NCBI GenBank assembly: GCA_937951975.1
Contig: CALGAJ010000345.1
Span: forward strand, 1 to 42,094
Reading direction: 5' to 3'
DNA length: 42,094 bases
Source: an uncultured Desulfotignum sp.
GTDB lineage: Bacteria > Desulfobacterota > Desulfobacteria > Desulfobacterales > Desulfobacteraceae
Part shown: one piece after another, positions 1 through 8,859 of the stretch
Layout: each line of letters starts with the position of its first letter
Position numbering within the stretch: the first letter of the stretch is position 1
Translations under genes and position numbers: made by a program
Notes under the pieces: model-generated
Database searches by the model: none
What the model saw: only the letters and a program-made list of their open reading frames with translations
Told to the model about the DNA's origin: nothing

Positions 1-2550
1 GCGGCCCTTGCCCAGTCCCGGGTGGAATCACTGATCTACCGGTACCGGGACCTGGGCCATCTCATGGCGTGCATGGACCCGCTGTCTGCCTGCCCCACAG
101 ACCATCCGCTGCTGAACCTCGATGCCTTTGGCCTGTCGCCGGATCAGCTGGATACGTTTTTTTTCACCCGCCGGTTTTCCGATTCAGGCCGGGCAAGACT
201 CAAAGACATCATCAGTCAGCTCAGGGAAACCTACTGCCGTTCCATCGGCGTGGAATATATGCACCTGCAGGACCCGGATGAAAAACGGTGGCTCCGGGAA
301 CAGATGGAGCCGGTCAGAAACCGCCCTGACCTTGCGGACAAAGAAAAAACCATGGTGCTGGAAAAACTGACCCGCACCGGGGTGTTCGAACGGTTTTTGA
401 ACAGCAAATATCCGGGCCAGACACGGTTTTCCGTGGAGGGGGCCGAGGTGATTGTTCCCATGCTGCATGCGCTGTTCAACCGGGTGTCGGAAGATGGGTG
501 CACCGAAGTGATCATGGGCATGGCCCACCGGGGCCGGTTAAGCGTTCAGACCCAGGTGCTTCAACGGCCGTATGAGGATATTTTCAAGGCGTTTGAGAGC
601 TGTTACGATCCCGCGGACCTCATCGGCGCCGGGGATGTGAAATACCACAACGGGTATCTGGCGGATATCGAGACCGTGGGCGGGAAAAACCTGCGGGTGT
701 GCCTTCTGGACAATCCCAGCCACCTGGAATCCGTGGATCCGGTGGTCGAGGGGTTTGCCCGGGCCAGGCAGGAAAAGGCCGGTTCCGACGGGCTCCAACA
801 GGTCCTGCCCCTGCTGCTCCACGGGGATGCGGCGTTCGCCGGCCAGGGCATTGTGGCGGAAACCCTGAACATGTCTCAGCTGTCAGGATTTCACACCGGC
901 GGGACCATTCACATGATCATCAACAACCAGATCGGGTACACCACGACCCCTGAAAACGCCCGCTCCAGCCGGTATTCCACAGATGTGGCCAAGATGCTCA
1001 TGGTTCCCATTTTTCACGTTCACGGCGAAGACCCGGAAGCGGCCCTTCATGTGGTGAACCTGGCAGCAGCCTACCGGAAGCGGTTTCACAAGGACGTGGT
1101 GATCGATGTGATCTGTTACCGCCGGTTCGGCCACAATGAAGGGGATGAACCCTATTTTACCCAGCCCCAGATGTATGAGCGGATCCGGTCCCGGGCCCCT
1201 CTGGACCGGGCCTATGCCGACCAGTTGATCAAAGAAGAAATCATTTCTTCCGACAAACCCGAAGCGCTGGCAACCGCGGCAAAACAGGACATGGAAACCG
1301 CGTTTGACAATGTCCGGGGTGACACGTGCACGTTTCCGGAACCTCGGTTTTATCCGGAATGGGACGGTATTTCCACCACCTATTCCCATGAAAAAACCGA
1401 TACGGCAGTAAAAAAATCAAAATTAACCGCGTATGCCCAGAAACTGTATGAAGTGCCGGAAGGGTTTGCCATCTATGACAAGCTGGCACGGGTCCTGGAA
1501 AAACGCCTGGATGCGGTATCCAAGGGCAAGGATATTGACTGGGGCACAGGGGAAGCCCTGGCATTTGCCTCCCTTCTGGCCCAGGGCATTCCCGTCCGGT
1601 TGAGCGGCCAGGACAGCGGCCGGGGCACATTTTCCCAGCGCCACAGCGTGATCCGGGACATAGAAAACGGGGATCTGTGGGTGCCGTTGAACCATATTGC
1701 AAAAGACCAGGCGGCATACCGGGTTTATGACAGTTTTCTGTCTGAGGCCGGGGTTCTGGGGTTTGAATACGGGTATGCCGTGGCAAATCCAGGAGGATTG
1801 ACCCTGTGGGAGGCCCAGTTCGGGGATTTTGTCAACAATGCCCAGGCCGTGATCGATCTGTACATTGCCGCCGGAGAGGCCAAATGGCGGCGACAGTGCG
1901 GCCTGGTCCTGCTGCTGCCCCATGGATACGAGGGGTTGGGGCCGGAGCATTCCAGCGCCCGGCCGGAACGCTTTCTCCAGTTGTGCGCCAATGATAACCT
2001 CCAGGTGTGCAATCCCACCACCCCGGCCCAGTATTTTCATCTGCTCCGGCGCCAGATGAAGAGATCGTTCAGAAAACCCCTGGTGGTCCTGACCCCCAAA
2101 AGCCTGCTGCGGCATCCCATGGCGGTGTCGGAAATAAAGGATCTCACGTCCGGCGGGTTCAGCGAAATCCTGGATGACCCTGAAAAGATCGAAAATCCCG
2201 AGCGCGTAGTGTTGTGCAGCGGAAAAATCTTTTATGAACTGGTGAAAAACCGGTCAGAATCCGTCCGGGACAAGGTTGCCGTCATCCGGGTGGAACAGTT
2301 GTACCCGTTTCCTGAGCAACTGCTGGAACAAGTCATTTCCAGGTACAAGGATGCCCCGCAGTGTTACTGGGTCCAGGAAGAACCCGCCAACATGGGCGGG
2401 GCTGAGTTTATCCGGCCCCGGTTGGAAAAAATGGTGGGCCATACGGTGCACTGTGTGACCCGGCCGGCCCAGGCGTCGCCGGCCACAGGGTTTTCAGGGG
2501 TTTACAAACAGGAACAGGCAGCGATTATCAAACAGGCATTAACGCTTTGA
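1..2550 (+). CDS. sucA: 2-oxoglutarate dehydrogenase E1 component (5' end outside window)
   Basis: Thiamine-diphosphate-dependent E1 decarboxylates 2-oxoglutarate and passes the succinyl group to the lipoyl arm of E2. The frame is open to the first base, and the upstream codons (AALAQSR before VESLIYRYRDLGHL) match the conserved helix of family members, which are usually about 900-930 residues. The gene therefore starts outside the window, and the GTG at 22 is not its start. Visible hallmarks are GMAHRGRL, the HGDAAFAGQG/ETLNMS segment, NNQIGYTT, FHVHGEDPEA and CYRRFGHNEGDEP of the ThDP/Mg site, followed by the transketolase-like pyrimidine domain (RLSGQDSGRGTFSQRH) and the C-terminal domain ending in a QEEPANMG segment. 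E2 and E3 follow on the same strand. Family assignment is very secure. That the complex is used oxidatively in an anaerobe is not shown by the sequence. Confidence 0.97.
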   Translation, partial: AALAQSRVESLIYRYRDLGHLMACMDPLSACPTDHPLLNLDAFGLSPDQLDTFFFTRRFSDSGRARLKDIISQLRETYCRSIGVEYMHLQDPDEKRWLREQMEPVRNRPDLADKEKTMVLEKLTRTGVFERFLNSKYPGQTRFSVEGAEVIVPMLHALFNRVSEDGCTEVIMGMAHRGRLSVQTQVLQRPYEDIFKAFESCYDPADLIGAGDVKYHNGYLADIETVGGKNLRVCLLDNPSHLESVDPVVEGFARARQEKAGSDGLQQVLPLLLHGDAAFAGQGIVAETLNMSQLSGFHTGGTIHMIINNQIGYTTTPENARSSRYSTDVAKMLMVPIFHVHGEDPEAALHVVNLAAAYRKRFHKDVVIDVICYRRFGHNEGDEPYFTQPQMYERIRSRAPLDRAYADQLIKEEIISSDKPEALATAAKQDMETAFDNVRGDTCTFPEPRFYPEWDGISTTYSHEKTDTAVKKSKLTAYAQKLYEVPEGFAIYDKLARVLEKRLDAVSKGKDIDWGTGEALAFASLLAQGIPVRLSGQDSGRGTFSQRHSVIRDIENGDLWVPLNHIAKDQAAYRVYDSFLSEAGVLGFEYGYAVANPGGLTLWEAQFGDFVNNAQAVIDLYIAAGEAKWRRQCGLVLLLPHGYEGLGPEHSSARPERFLQLCANDNLQVCNPTTPAQYFHLLRRQMKRSFRKPLVVLTPKSLLRHPMAVSEIKDLTSGGFSEILDDPEKIENPERVVLCSGKIFYELVKNRSESVRDKVAVIRVEQLYPFPEQLLEQVISRYKDAPQCYWVQEEPANMGGAEFIRPRLEKMVGHTVHCVTRPAQASPATGFSGVYKQEQAAIIKQALTL

Positions 2551-2603
2551 TCCGGCCTGTGTATTACCCGGACGCGTTTTTACTTCATTTTTAAGGAGTG
2601 ATC

Positions 2604-4022
2604 ATGGCACATGACGTAAAAGTTCCAAGTGTGGGTGAATCGGTGACTGAGGCCCTTCTGGTCCAGTGGTTGAAAAATGACGGGGACACCGTTCAAACCG
2701 ATGAGCCCCTGTTTGTCATTGAAACCGATAAGGTCACCCTGGAGGTGACGGCAGACACCGGCGGCACCCTCAAGATCAAGGTCAAAGAAGGGGAAACCGT
2801 GGCCATCGGCGCGGTGGTGGGGGTGATTGAAGCCGGAAAAGACACGTCCGGAAAGGCACAGGAACAGGAGTCCGATGAAGACACTCCGAAGGACTCTCAA
2901 TCGTCTGAAAAAGAAGACACCTCGGACCGGGAAGAAAAATCCAGCCCTGAAAAAAAGAAAGCTCCGGAAGAACAAGGGGCCAAAGCAGAGAAAAAATCGC
3001 CGGATGCCGCACCTTCGGACGGCAATATCTCCCCGGCGGCCCGGGACCTGGCAGAGGAAAAACAGGTTGACCTGTCCGATGTCACGCCCAGCGGTCCGGG
3101 CGGCAGAATCACAAAAGGCGACGTGCTGCTCTTTCTGGAATCTTCCGGGGACAAGGCAGATGAGCCTGAAACATCCGGACCGGATACATCTGAACCGGAC
3201 GAGGCTGAATCCGACGACAAGACGGAACCGGATACGCCTGCATCGGATAAAGCAGAACCTGACAAAGCTAAAACCGATAAAGGGGAAACCGCTAAAGCGG
3301 ATTCAGGCAAGGTCGGCTCCGAGGAACGCATAACCCGGGAGCCCATGACCCCCATCCGCCGCAAAATTGCGGACCACCTGCTCAAAGCCCGGCAGAACAC
3401 GGCCATGCTGACCACGTTCAATGAAATCGACATGAGCCGGGTCATGGCCCTGCGCCAGGCATACAAGGAGCCGTTCAAGGAAAAGCACCAGGTGTCGCTG
3501 GGATTTATGTCCTTTTTCATCAAGGCCTGCATCGAGGCATTGAAAGAATGCCCCCAGGTCAATGCGTTTGTGGACGGCAAGGATATTGTGTATCATCATT
3601 ACTATCATGTGGGCGTGGCCATCGGATCGGGCAAAGGCCTGGTGGTGCCGGTGATCCGCCATGCAGATCAATTGGATTTCGCCGGCATTGAAAAGGCCAT
3701 TGTGAAGTTTGTGGACAAAATCGAGAACAACCGGCTGGAACTCTCAGACCTGGAAGGGGGCACCTTTACCGTGAGCAACGGCGGGGTTTACGGGTCTCTT
3801 TTAAGCACACCGATCCTCAACTCGCCCCAGAGCGGGATCCTGGGCATGCATAAAATTGAAAAACGGCCCGTGGTGGTGGATGACGAGGTGGTGATCCGGC
3901 CCATGATGTATGTGGCGTTGAGTTATGACCACCGCATCGTGGACGGCCGGGAGGCGGTCACCTGTCTCAAACGGATCAAAGCCTGTGTTGAAAACCCGGA
4001 ACGCATGCTTTTGGAGGTATGA
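2604..4022 (+). CDS. sucB: Dihydrolipoamide succinyltransferase, E2 of 2-oxoglutarate dehydrogenase
   Basis: E2 core enzyme that accepts succinyl from E1 and transfers it to CoA. I start at ATG 2604 because AAGGAG at 2593-2598 overlaps the upstream GTG at 2598 and sits 5 bases before this ATG. Domains in order: N-terminal lipoyl domain with the lipoylated lysine in ETDKVTLEV (Lys43); a very acidic/lysine-rich linker; the peripheral-subunit-binding domain (ISPAARDLA to GRITKGDVLLFL, about 140-177); a second charged linker with EPD/DKA-type repeats; and the acyltransferase domain with VGVAIGSGKGLVVPVIR and SYDHRIVDG (His443, Asp447). Length 472 is somewhat above the usual ~400-430 because of the two long linkers. 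It lies 53 bases after E1, and its TGA overlaps the first possible start of E3. Confidence 0.96.
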   Translation: MAHDVKVPSVGESVTEALLVQWLKNDGDTVQTDEPLFVIETDKVTLEVTADTGGTLKIKVKEGETVAIGAVVGVIEAGKDTSGKAQEQESDEDTPKDSQSSEKEDTSDREEKSSPEKKKAPEEQGAKAEKKSPDAAPSDGNISPAARDLAEEKQVDLSDVTPSGPGGRITKGDVLLFLESSGDKADEPETSGPDTSEPDEAESDDKTEPDTPASDKAEPDKAKTDKGETAKADSGKVGSEERITREPMTPIRRKIADHLLKARQNTAMLTTFNEIDMSRVMALRQAYKEPFKEKHQVSLGFMSFFIKACIEALKECPQVNAFVDGKDIVYHHYYHVGVAIGSGKGLVVPVIRHADQLDFAGIEKAIVKFVDKIENNRLELSDLEGGTFTVSNGGVYGSLLSTPILNSPQSGILGMHKIEKRPVVVDDEVVIRPMMYVALSYDHRIVDGREAVTCLKRIKACVENPERMLLEV

Positions 4023-4024
4023 TA

Positions 4025-5443
4025 ATGAGTCAAAAAAACACCTATGATGTGGTGGTCATCGGATCGGGACCGGGCGGTTATTCTGCGGCCCTGCGCGCTG
4101 CGGAACTGGGATTTGACACGGCCCTGGTTGAAAAAGAGAAAACCCTGGGCGGGGTCTGCCTGAACGTGGGATGTATCCCGAGCAAGGCCCTGCTGGATTC
4201 AAGCGAACGATACCACCAGGCCCGTCACAAAATGGCGGAACACGGTATTGAGATCAAGGATGTGGGGCTGGATCTGAAAGCCATGATGTCACGGAAAAAC
4301 AAGGTGGTGGAAGAACTGACCCATAACCTCCGGCAGCTGCTGGAAGGAAGTAAAATCGAGATCATCCACGGCACGGCCCGGGTGGAAGCACCGGACCGGG
4401 TCCATGTCACCCGGGATCAAGAAAACGGGAACAAGGACAAAGAACTGATCCTGCCGGCCCGGTATATTCTGCTGGCCACGGGCAGCGAGCCCAGTCCCCT
4501 GCCGGACCTTGATTTTGACGGCAGACACATCATCAGTTCAACCCAAGCGTTGGCTTTGGATGCCGTGCCAGAGCGGCTGGGCATCGTGGGGGCCGGGTAT
4601 GTGGGCCTTGAGCTGGGATCGGTGTGGCAGCGGCTCGGGTCTGACGTGACGGTGATCGAGATGCTGCCCCAGGCCGCCGGCAGTGCCGACGGCCAGGTGG
4701 CACGGACCCTGATGCGGCTGCTCAAAGCCCAGGGCATGGATATCCGGTTGAAGACCACCGTCACAAAGGCGGTGGTCAAAGACGATCAGGTGGAGGTGTC
4801 GGTCAAAGCCAAAGACGGGTCAGACACCCTTTCTTTTGACCGCCTGCTGGTGTCGGTGGGCCGGCGCCCGAACCTGGACGGCCTGGGGCTCGAAGATCTC
4901 GGGGTGGAAACTGACCCGGACACCGGCCGGATTATCGTGGATGCGGCCTTCCGCACCAGCGTGCCGTCCATTTATGCCATCGGGGACATCATCGCCGGTC
5001 CCATGCTGGCCCACAAAGCGTCGGCGGAAGGTGCGGCTGCGGCCGAATGCATGGCCGGCCTGCCCGGAGACGTCAATTACGACACGATCCCTTCCGTGAT
5101 TTACACTTCCCCCCAGGCCGCGGGTGCCGGCATGACCCAGGAGGATGCAAAAAAAAGAAATATCCCGTTTCTCACCGGGACCTATCCGTTTTCAGGCACG
5201 GGCAGGGCCCGGTGTCTCGGGGACACGGACGGATTTGTCAAACTCATTGTCCATGAAACATCCGGCCGCATCCTGGGCGTGCATATCATCGGTCCCAGTG
5301 CATCGGAAATGATTGCGGAAGGCGTGGCCGCCATGGAAGCCGGGATGACGGCAGACGACATCGCCCGCATGGTCCACAGCCATCCCACGTTCAGTGAAGC
5401 GATCCAGGAGGCTGCGGCAGCGGTCCGGAAAAAACAGGGGTAG
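4025..5443 (+). CDS. lpd: Dihydrolipoyl dehydrogenase, E3
   Basis: FAD flavoprotein disulfide reductase that reoxidises dihydrolipoyl groups of E2 with NAD+. Two ATGs are possible (4019 and 4025). GGAGG at 4013-4017 is only one base from the first and seven from the second, so 4025 is preferred; either way the gene overlaps or abuts the E2 stop and is translationally linked. Seen: the FAD-binding GSGPGGYSAALRAAELG, the redox-active pair in GGVCLNVGCIPSKALL (Cys45/Cys50), the second Rossmann motif GAGYVGLELGSVWQRLG, the AIGDI FAD motif, and the C-terminal HPTFSEA with the His453/Glu458 couple. Length 472 is typical. It could serve other lipoyl complexes as well, such as the glycine cleavage system, but the operon ties it to E1/E2. 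Confidence 0.96.
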   Translation: MSQKNTYDVVVIGSGPGGYSAALRAAELGFDTALVEKEKTLGGVCLNVGCIPSKALLDSSERYHQARHKMAEHGIEIKDVGLDLKAMMSRKNKVVEELTHNLRQLLEGSKIEIIHGTARVEAPDRVHVTRDQENGNKDKELILPARYILLATGSEPSPLPDLDFDGRHIISSTQALALDAVPERLGIVGAGYVGLELGSVWQRLGSDVTVIEMLPQAAGSADGQVARTLMRLLKAQGMDIRLKTTVTKAVVKDDQVEVSVKAKDGSDTLSFDRLLVSVGRRPNLDGLGLEDLGVETDPDTGRIIVDAAFRTSVPSIYAIGDIIAGPMLAHKASAEGAAAAECMAGLPGDVNYDTIPSVIYTSPQAAGAGMTQEDAKKRNIPFLTGTYPFSGTGRARCLGDTDGFVKLIVHETSGRILGVHIIGPSASEMIAEGVAAMEAGMTADDIARMVHSHPTFSEAIQEAAAAVRKKQG

Positions 5444-5445
5444 CC

Positions 5446-6339
5446 ATGACCCATTCAAAAGCCTTGTTTGTCGTGCTGGCCGCCGGGGTCCTTTGGTCCT
5501 TCGGGGCCCTCACCATCCGGTACATGGTGGATCCCCAGGATTACCGGTGGCAGTATCTTTTTTTCCGGGGCCTGACCGTGGCGGCCATCCTGTGTGTCTA
5601 CCTGATGGTCAGAGACCGGCACCGGTTTGTGGAAAATTTCCGGAAAATCGGGACGTCGGGGATTGTCGGCGCGTTCGGCCTGGTGGGGGCGTTTATCTTT
5701 TTCATCTGGTCCATCACCTTGACCACGGCGGCCAACACGTTGTTTCTGTTCTCCACCATCCCGTTCATTGCAGCGTTCATGGGGATTGTCCTGCTCAAGG
5801 AAACCCTGCGCCCCGTCACCTGGGTGTCCATGGGCATCGCGTTTGTGGGGATCGGCGTGATGGTGGTGGAAGGGCTGGAAGCAGGCAGCCTGCTGGGAAT
5901 CATCACCGGATTTGCTTCGGCCTGCGGGTTTGCCACGTTTTCCATTTCGCTGCGGATGCGAAAGGAAACCCCCCAGTTTGCCACGGTGGCCCTGGCCGGG
6001 ATCCTGTGCGCCGTGATCACCGCCGGGATCATGCTGATTCAAAACGACGCCATCACAATGCCTTTGCGGAACATTCTGCTGAGCATGGTGCACGGGTCCC
6101 TGGTGGGGGTCGGGCTGATCCTGTTTTCTCTGGGGGCCGGATATTTTCCCGCCGCAGAACTGAACCTGCTGTCCCTGTTCGAGGTGGTGGGCGGGGTGGT
6201 CTGGGTGTATCTGCCCATCTTCGGGATTCATGAGGTGCCCAGCCTGCTGACCGTGATCGGCGGCTGCATTGTTTCCGGGGCCATTGTTCTGAACAGCCTG
6301 GGGGCCAGGCATGAACCCGTGCCGGTCAAGCCGGTGTGA
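5446..6339 (+). CDS. EamA/DMT-family inner-membrane transporter
   Basis: A 297-residue hydrophobic protein with about ten predicted membrane segments in two homologous halves, the size and pattern of the drug/metabolite transporter superfamily. The first half starts LFVVLAAGVLWSFGALTIRY and the second LLGIITGFASACGFATF; such proteins usually export amino acids, metabolites or drugs. Small loops such as LLKETLRPVTWVSMGIAFVG are characteristic. The ATG lies 2 bases after the E3 stop, so it is probably cotranscribed with the 2-oxoglutarate dehydrogenase genes. The sequence does not reveal the substrate. It converges on the kinase gene with only 4 bases between the stops and no hairpin terminator in between. 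Confidence 0.87.
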   Translation: MTHSKALFVVLAAGVLWSFGALTIRYMVDPQDYRWQYLFFRGLTVAAILCVYLMVRDRHRFVENFRKIGTSGIVGAFGLVGAFIFFIWSITLTTAANTLFLFSTIPFIAAFMGIVLLKETLRPVTWVSMGIAFVGIGVMVVEGLEAGSLLGIITGFASACGFATFSISLRMRKETPQFATVALAGILCAVITAGIMLIQNDAITMPLRNILLSMVHGSLVGVGLILFSLGAGYFPAAELNLLSLFEVVGGVVWVYLPIFGIHEVPSLLTVIGGCIVSGAIVLNSLGARHEPVPVKPV

Positions 6340-6343
6340 CCGG

Positions 6344-7324
6344 TTATGCCATGCGGTCAAACGCGTGTCTGAAGTCCGGCATGTGGTCCACAAGAATCCG
6401 CATGAACGCATGTTCCAGGTCGATCATCTCGCAATCCTTTTTCCTGAGCCATTCTGACAGCCATGCAAACCGCAGGGCCAGGACATATTCCGGGAAAAAT
6501 CGCCACCCCATCCCGCTGATCACATCGGTCCGGTGCAGTTTGGCCAAAAAGGTCATGACCATGTCCATGCCAAGGCCGTTGGGATTTTCGATGCCGGCAC
6601 ATCCCACAAAATTGGCGGCATCATACAGATCGGGTTTGATGCCGGCAAACTCCCAGTCGATCACGGCCCGGATCTCATCCTTGTTCCAGATGATGTTGAG
6701 CGGGTGCAGATCCCCGTGGCAGAAAGACAGGGGCAGGTGATCATGGGCCGGCATGAATTCAGTTTCCAGAAAATCCAGCACCGGCAGAAACCGGTCATAC
6801 ACGGGCCGGTCATGGATTTTCATGGTTCTGAACAGGTCATGGATATAATTTTTGATGGAAAACCGGGAAAAGGAAACATGGTTTTCCATGCCGGTGGCGG
6901 CCTCGGCCATCTGCGCAAGAAACCGGGCCGTGTTTTTTCCCATGGCTGCGGATGACAGATAATCCGGCCGTTTCAAAGGGGTCCCGTCAAGAAATTCCGA
7001 CACTTGAAAACAGGCCCCCTCAAAAACCGGCAGAAATTCTCCCTGGACCGTTTTCCGGTAGGGCACCACCCGGGTCAGGCCGCGGGTGGCCAAAAAATCC
7101 ACTGCCCGGGCCACCCGGTCCCGGAGGGCCTGTTTTCCGGGATCAAACTGCTCGATCAGGAACCGCCGGCCCTGAGTGTCTTCTATCACCACCCGGGATA
7201 AAGCCCGCTCCGGGCTGCCCTGGATCTTAATATCGGTCCGGACACCCGCAATGTTCATCTGCCATTGATCACAGATCCACTGGTGCAGGAAGGTGTTCGA
7301 CCAGTTCACCCCAGGCCGTGTCAC
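6344..7324 (-). CDS. APH/choline-kinase-fold phosphotransferase (homoserine-kinase-II-like)
   Basis: Cytoplasmic small-molecule kinase of the aminoglycoside phosphotransferase fold. The catalytic loop FCHGDLHPLNIIW and the metal-binding VIDWEFAG are clear in the C-terminal half; the N-lobe has the RFLIEQFDP strand and a hinge near FQVSEFLDGTPL. The start is taken as GTG at 7324, giving 326 residues, because its GTGA overlaps the stop of the upstream MFS gene. The frame remains open far upstream, but only as a shadow of the transporter. GTG at 7309 is an alternative start. Substrate is unknown; relatives phosphorylate homoserine, choline, methylthioribose or aminoglycosides. Coupling to a transporter suggests phosphorylation of an imported compound, which is inference. 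Confidence 0.83.
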   Translation of the reverse strand: MTRPGVNWSNTFLHQWICDQWQMNIAGVRTDIKIQGSPERALSRVVIEDTQGRRFLIEQFDPGKQALRDRVARAVDFLATRGLTRVVPYRKTVQGEFLPVFEGACFQVSEFLDGTPLKRPDYLSSAAMGKNTARFLAQMAEAATGMENHVSFSRFSIKNYIHDLFRTMKIHDRPVYDRFLPVLDFLETEFMPAHDHLPLSFCHGDLHPLNIIWNKDEIRAVIDWEFAGIKPDLYDAANFVGCAGIENPNGLGMDMVMTFLAKLHRTDVISGMGWRFFPEYVLALRFAWLSEWLRKKDCEMIDLEHAFMRILVDHMPDFRHAFDRMA

Positions 7325-8637
7325 TCTTTGAAACTGTTCCGGCAATAGGTTTCCCTGACCCGGAAAGCGGCGATCAGGGCCAGGACGCACAGCAGGACCA
7401 TGGCGATGAACCCGTTCTGGTAGTCGGCGGCACTGTAACCCCGGACCCCGGCCGCCATGGTGCCGTCCCAGGTCAGGTCCGCAATATAACCCACCAGAGG
7501 CTGGGCCAGGGCCGTGCCCACGAAACACCCGGTGTTGACCACGCTGACCCCCATGCCGGACAGGTTGGGGTGGACAATCTCCTTGGCCGCGGCAAAAGTG
7601 ATGACAAACCCGGATGCGGCAAACCCCATGAATGCAAACAGAAGATACCCGCTGATCCCGGTGGTCCACGGCAGAAACATCAGCATGGGCCAGGACACCA
7701 GAAACGCGGCGGCCGCTGCAATCAGAAACGGTTTTCTCCGGCCGATTCTGTCGGAAATCCATCCCCAGAACAGGGCGCCCAAAGCGAAACTGAGCAGCTG
7801 GGCCGTCATGAGGTTGGCGGAAGCGCCCCGGCTCAGCGCATGGACATCCTGCAGGTACCGGATGCCCCACAGACCCATGAACGCATAGCTGCTGCCGATC
7901 ATGCCCAGCTGGACCCAGAACCCGGGCCAGACCTGAAGGGTCATGGCCACGCTCTTGAGGTTGGTCACCCAGTGGCGGGTGTGGATGTCCAGTTTGCCCC
8001 CATAGGTGTTGGGCGGATCAAATCCCATGTCCTGGGGCTTGTTCCGGACCAGGAGAAATCCGGCCAGGGCCAGTATCAGGGAAAGGGAACCGATTCCTGT
8101 GAAAACGGTCCGCCACTGAAACACCGTCAATACCTGTGCCAGGGGGCCGGCCGCCAGCACGCCGCCAAGATTGCCGAAAAACAGGGTCAGGCCGCTCATG
8201 ATGCCGAACACCTTTTCATGGAACCACACCGCGTTGTTCTTCATGATGGCGATAAAGACCACAGATACGCCGAGTCCCACCAGGAAGCGTCCGGCCAAAG
8301 CGATTTCAAAGCCGGGCGCCAGGCCGAACAGGATCGATCCGGTGCCGGCCACCAGGTTTCCGAAGATGATGGAGGTCCGGGTGCCCAGGGTATCGGCGAT
8401 CACGCCGGACGGAATCTGCATGACCGCATACACGGCGAAATAGACCGCAGCCAGGGATCCCAGGCGGGCCCCGCTGATGCCGAAGTCCGCCATGAGAAAT
8501 TCCGACACCACCCCCGGGGCCATGCGGTGAAAATATACCAGGATATAGGTGAGGATGAGAATGGCGAAAATGGACCATCTGGCCAGTTCAAACCGGACAT
8601 CCGATGGCCCGGGAGCATTGACATCGCGTTGTTTCAT
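7321..8637 (-). CDS. Major facilitator superfamily transporter
   Basis: A 438-residue, 12-segment secondary transporter. The N-terminal half shows YILVYFHRMAPGVVSEFL followed by the MFS loop-2/3 signature region (QIPSGVIADTLGTRTSII), and the second half has the repeat signature WGWISDRIGRRKPFLIA. The HRMAPGVV segment after helix 1 resembles organophosphate/anion:cation symporter-type permeases for small organic anions. AGGAAA lies a few bases upstream of the ATG. The stop overlaps the downstream kinase start by 4 bases, so the two are one transcription unit. It is transcribed divergently from the metal permease across 222 bases. The substrate cannot be read from the sequence. Confidence 0.9.
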   Translation of the reverse strand: MKQRDVNAPGPSDVRFELARWSIFAILILTYILVYFHRMAPGVVSEFLMADFGISGARLGSLAAVYFAVYAVMQIPSGVIADTLGTRTSIIFGNLVAGTGSILFGLAPGFEIALAGRFLVGLGVSVVFIAIMKNNAVWFHEKVFGIMSGLTLFFGNLGGVLAAGPLAQVLTVFQWRTVFTGIGSLSLILALAGFLLVRNKPQDMGFDPPNTYGGKLDIHTRHWVTNLKSVAMTLQVWPGFWVQLGMIGSSYAFMGLWGIRYLQDVHALSRGASANLMTAQLLSFALGALFWGWISDRIGRRKPFLIAAAAAFLVSWPMLMFLPWTTGISGYLLFAFMGFAASGFVITFAAAKEIVHPNLSGMGVSVVNTGCFVGTALAQPLVGYIADLTWDGTMAAGVRGYSAADYQNGFIAMVLLCVLALIAAFRVRETYCRNSFKE

Positions 8638-8859
8638 AGGACAATTTCCTGATTTGTTTAAAGATTGAACCGTTTAAATACAGGTTTCGTCCCATTCTGT
8701 CAATCCGGATCTGGTCTGTGGATGATACCGACCCGGCTGTTTTTATTTTCCGGGGACCGGGTTGACAGCAGGGGTAATGAGATTAATGATGATCATAGGG
8801 TGCCATTGATTCAGATGAATCTGGGTCATGTGGCACACTGTTGATAAGGAAATGACGAA

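Noticed and set aside
5455..6411. Long minus-strand open frame of 318 codons
   Set aside because: Antisense shadow of the EamA transporter; composition is unlike a real protein.
7325..7870. Extension of the kinase reading frame to 508 residues
   Set aside because: The extra part lies inside the MFS transporter gene in another frame and has no kinase character; GTG 7324 gives a normal-size protein.
7318..8652. Long open frame on the plus strand (444 codons)
   Set aside because: Antisense shadow of the MFS gene, rich in Gly/His/Gln/Asp with no recognisable motif.
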